Shown here: positions 61,151 to 64,000 of the stretch, piece by piece | Numbering within the stretch: position 1 is the stretch's first letter | Layout of the letters: every line of letters begins with the position of its first letter | Assembly: GCA_035771175.1 (NCBI GenBank) | Contig: JAYMFD010002346.1 | Location: 1 to 64,000, forward strand | From: Paratinospora sagittata | Lineage: Eukaryota > Streptophyta > Magnoliopsida > Ranunculales > Menispermaceae | Direction: 5' to 3' | DNA: 64,000 nt | The notes under the pieces: model-generated | Seen by the model: the letters and a program-made list of their open reading frames with translations, nothing else | Databases searched by the model: none | Told to the model about the DNA's origin: nothing | Program-made: the position numbers and the translations under genes

Positions 61151-64000
61151 ATTTAGTTCATTTAAACCAAAATTTTAGATTTGGGGGTCAAAATTTCACC
61201 GGGATATTGGAACGGAGTTCCATCTATTCCGGGGGTTGCTAGAAGGATATTGGGACTCGCTCAAAGAGTTGGTTGAGAAAGCAATATGGTGGATTGGTCG
61301 CGATTGCCTCAAACACATTTTCTAAGTTAATTTAGTTCATTTAAACCAAAATTTGAGATTTAGGGGTCAAAAATTTATCGGAATATTGGAACGGAGTTCC
61401 ATCTGTTCTGGGGGGTTGTTAGAAGGATATTGGGACTCGCTCAAAGAGTAGGTGGAGAAAGCAATCCGGTGGATTGGTCGCGATTACCTCAAACACATTT
61501 TCTAAGTAAATTTAGTCCATTTAAACCAAAATTTGAGATTTAGGGGTCAAAAATTCATCGGGATATTGGAACGTTGTTCCATCTATTCCGGGGGTTCCTA
61601 GAAGGATATTGGGACTCCCTCAAAGACTTGGTGGAGAAAGCAATCCGGTGGATTGGTCGCGATTGCCTCAAACACATTTTCTAGGTAAATTTAGTTCGTT
61701 TAAACCAAAATTTGAGATTTAGGGGTCAAGAATTCATCGGGATATTGGAACGGAGTTGCATCTATTCCGGGGGTTCCGAGAAGGATATTAGGACTCGCTC
61801 AAAGAGTAGGTGGAGAAAGCAATATGGTGGATTGGTCGCGATTGCTCCAAACACATTTGCTAAGTAAATTTAGTTCATTTAAACCAAAATTTGAGATTTA
61901 TGGGTCAAAAATTCATTGGGATATTGGAACGGAGTTCCATCTATTCTGGGCGTTGTTTGAAGGATATTGGGACTCGCTCAAGGATTTGGTGGAGAAAGCA
62001 ATCCGGTGGGTTGGTCGCGATTGCCTCAAACACTTTTTCAAAGTATATTTAGTTCATTTAAACAAAAATTTTAGATTTGGGGGTCCAAAATTCACCGGGA
62101 TATTGAAACGGAGTTCCATCTATTCCAAGGGGTTCCTAGAAGGATATTGGGACTCGCTCAAAGAGTTGGTGGAGAAAGCAATCTGGTGGATTGGTCGCGA
62201 TTGCCTCAAACACATTTTCTAAGTAAATTTAGTTCATTTAAACCAAAAATTTTAGATTTGGGGGTCAAAAATTCACCGGGATATTGCAACGGAGTTCCAT
62301 CTATTCTGGGGGTTGCTAGAAGGATATTGGGACTAGCTCAAAGAGTTGGTGGAGAAGGCAATACGGTGGATTGGTCGCGATTGCCTCAAACACATTTTCT
62401 AAGTAAATTTAGTTCATTTAAACCAAAATTTTAGATTTGGGGGTCAAAAATTCACCTGGACATAGGAACGGAGTTCCATCTATTCCTGGGGTTCCTAGAA
62501 GGATATTGGGACTCGCACAAAGAGTTGGACGAGAAAGCAATACGGTGAATTGGTCGCGATTGCCTCAAACCCATTATCTAAGTGAATTTAGTTCATATAA
62601 ACTTCCGATTTGGGTGTCAAAAATTCTGCAGGACCTCGAAATGAGGTTTCATCGACTCTACGGGGTTCCTGGGACGATATTGGGACTTGCACAATGTGTT
62701 ATGGCAGAAAAAATCCCAGTGGATTGGTTATTTTTTCCTCAAACACATTTTCTAAGCCATTTTAGTTTATTAAATAAACCTTTTGGTTTGGGGGTAAAAA
62801 ATTCAGCTGGATATTGGAACAGAGTTCCATCTATTACTAGGGTTCCTAGTAGGATATTGGGACGCGCTCAAAGAGTAGGTGGAGAAAGCAATACGGTGGA
62901 TTGGTCGCGATTGCTTCAAACACATTTTCTAAGTAAATTTAGTTCATTTAAACCAAAATTTGAGATTTATGGGTCAAAAATTTATCGGGATATTGGAATG
63001 GAGTTCCATCAATTCTGGGGGTTGCTAGAAGGATATTGGGACTCACCCAAAGAGTTGGTCGAGAAAGCAATTCGTTGTATTGGTTGGGATTGCCTCAAAC
63101 ACATTTTCTAAGTAAATTTAGTTCATTTAAACCAAAATTTTAGATTTGGGGGTCAAAAATTCACCGGGATATTGGAACGGAGTTCCATCTATTCCGGGGG
63201 TTCCGAGAAGGATATTAGGACTCGCTCAAAGAGTAGGTGGAGAAAGCAATACGGTGGATTGGTCGCGATTGCTTCAAACACATTTTCTAAGTAAATTTAG
63301 TTCATTTAAACCAAAATTTGAGATTTATGGGTCAAAAATTTATCGGGATATTGGAATGGAGTTCCATCAATTCTGGGGGTTGCTAGAAGGATATTGGGAC
63401 TCACCCAAAGAGTTGGTCGAGAAAGCAATTCGTTGTATTGGTTGGGATTGCCTCAAACACATTTTCTAAGTAAATTTAGTTCATTTAAACCAAAATTTTA
63501 GATTTGGGGGTCAAAAATTCACCGGGATATTGGAACGGAGTTCCATCTATTCCGGGGGTTCCGAGAAGGATATTAGGACTCGCTCAAAGAGTAGGTGGAG
63601 AAAGCAATACGGTGGATTGGTCGCGATTGCTTCAAACACATTTTCTAAGTAAATTTAGTTCATTTAAACCAAAATTTGAGATTTAGGGGTCAAAAATTCA
63701 TCGGGATATTGGAACGGAGTTCGATCTATTCTGGGGGTTGCTTGAAGGATATTGGGACTCACTTAAAGAGTTGGTGGAGAAAGCAATCTGGTGGATTTTT
63801 CGCGATTACCTCAAACACTTTTTCGAAGTATATCTAGTTCATTTAAACCAAAATTTTAGATTTGGGGGTCAAAAATCCACCGGGATATTGGAACGGAGTT
63901 CTATCTATTCCAAGGGGTTCCTAGAAGGATATTGGGACTCGCTCAAAGACTTGGTGGAGAAAGCAATCCGGTGGATTGGTCGCGATTGCCTGAAACACAT
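61151..64000 (+). repeat. Satellite array, right end, continues beyond the window
   Basis: Standard monomers in the same orientation with one divergent pair near 62560-62880. The array runs off the window edge, so its true end is not seen. Other than the dimer duplication listed separately, nothing but satellite is visible. Confidence 0.92.
62880..63676 (+). repeat. 358 bp dimer tandem duplication
   Basis: A two-monomer block (GGAGAAAGCAATACGG ... TTCGTTGTATTGGTTGGG) at about 62880-63237 is repeated at 63238-63595 with essentially no differences. A third partial copy extends to about 63676. The 358 bp period is 2 x 179. Confidence 0.88.

Noticed and set aside
1..64000. CRISPR array, because of regular direct repeats
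   Set aside because: The repeat is ~179 bp with no unique spacers, and the LTR retrotransposon with a tRNA-iMet primer site shows a plant genome.
1..64000. CENP-B box (TTCG....A..CGGG) in the monomer
   Set aside because: ATTCATCGGGA gives a partial look-alike, but the TTCG half and spacing do not fit. Plants are not known to use a conserved CENP-B box.
16045..64000. A second transposable element in the right part
   Set aside because: Scanned for breaks in the monomer rhythm; all breaks found are small indels or truncations, with no foreign sequence, terminal repeats or target-site duplications.

Overview
This is eukaryotic, almost certainly angiosperm, heterochromatin. About 57 kb of the 64 kb is one tandem satellite family with a monomer of about 177-180 bp. 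I estimate about 320 monomers, all head-to-tail and all in the same orientation. A single Ty3/gypsy-type LTR retrotransposon (9102-16039) interrupts the array. No host gene, tRNA, rRNA or CRISPR array is visible. Monomer size, uniform orientation, higher-order organisation and a gypsy element nested in the array fit a centromeric or pericentromeric plant satellite. Centromere function is inference, and I cannot name the species.

Layout. (1) 1-9101: satellite with a nested higher-order repeat (HOR). Three ~720 bp four-monomer blocks sit inside a ~4.3 kb unit of about 24 monomers. The unit is present twice and a third copy begins. (2) 9097-16044: 5 bp target-site duplication GTTGG, 5' LTR (899 bp), tRNA-iMet primer site, leader, gag-protease-RT-RNaseH-integrase, polypurine tract, 3' LTR (899 bp), GTTGG. 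By my hand comparison the LTRs differ at about 8 substitutions and 4 single-base indels, so the insertion is young. Gag, protease and the first part of RT are heavily frameshifted. RNase H and integrase are open apart from one slip in a T-run. The integrase frame runs about 90 codons into the 3' LTR. (3) 16045-31.4 kb: satellite with mixed variants and no clean HOR period. (4) 31.4-38.0 kb: transition zone with recent local duplications; a divergent monomer class first appears near 33.7 kb. (5) 38.0-54.2 kb: clear HOR domain with units of 10-14 monomers, including a near-identical 3927 bp tandem duplication. (6) 54.2-58.5 kb: mixed satellite with segments shared with 35-36 kb. (7) 58.5-61.2 kb: zone rich in divergent, in-frame monomers. 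(8) 61.2-64.0 kb: standard monomers plus a 358 bp dimer duplication.

The standing open frames in the satellite (up to 386 codons) come from a stop-poor strand repeated in monomers whose length is divisible by three; I do not call them genes. The most interesting structural signal is a short dyad in nearly every monomer. Its arms (TGGAAC/GTTCCA) look conserved while the 3-base spacer varies. The divergent monomer class carries a different dyad at nearly the same place.
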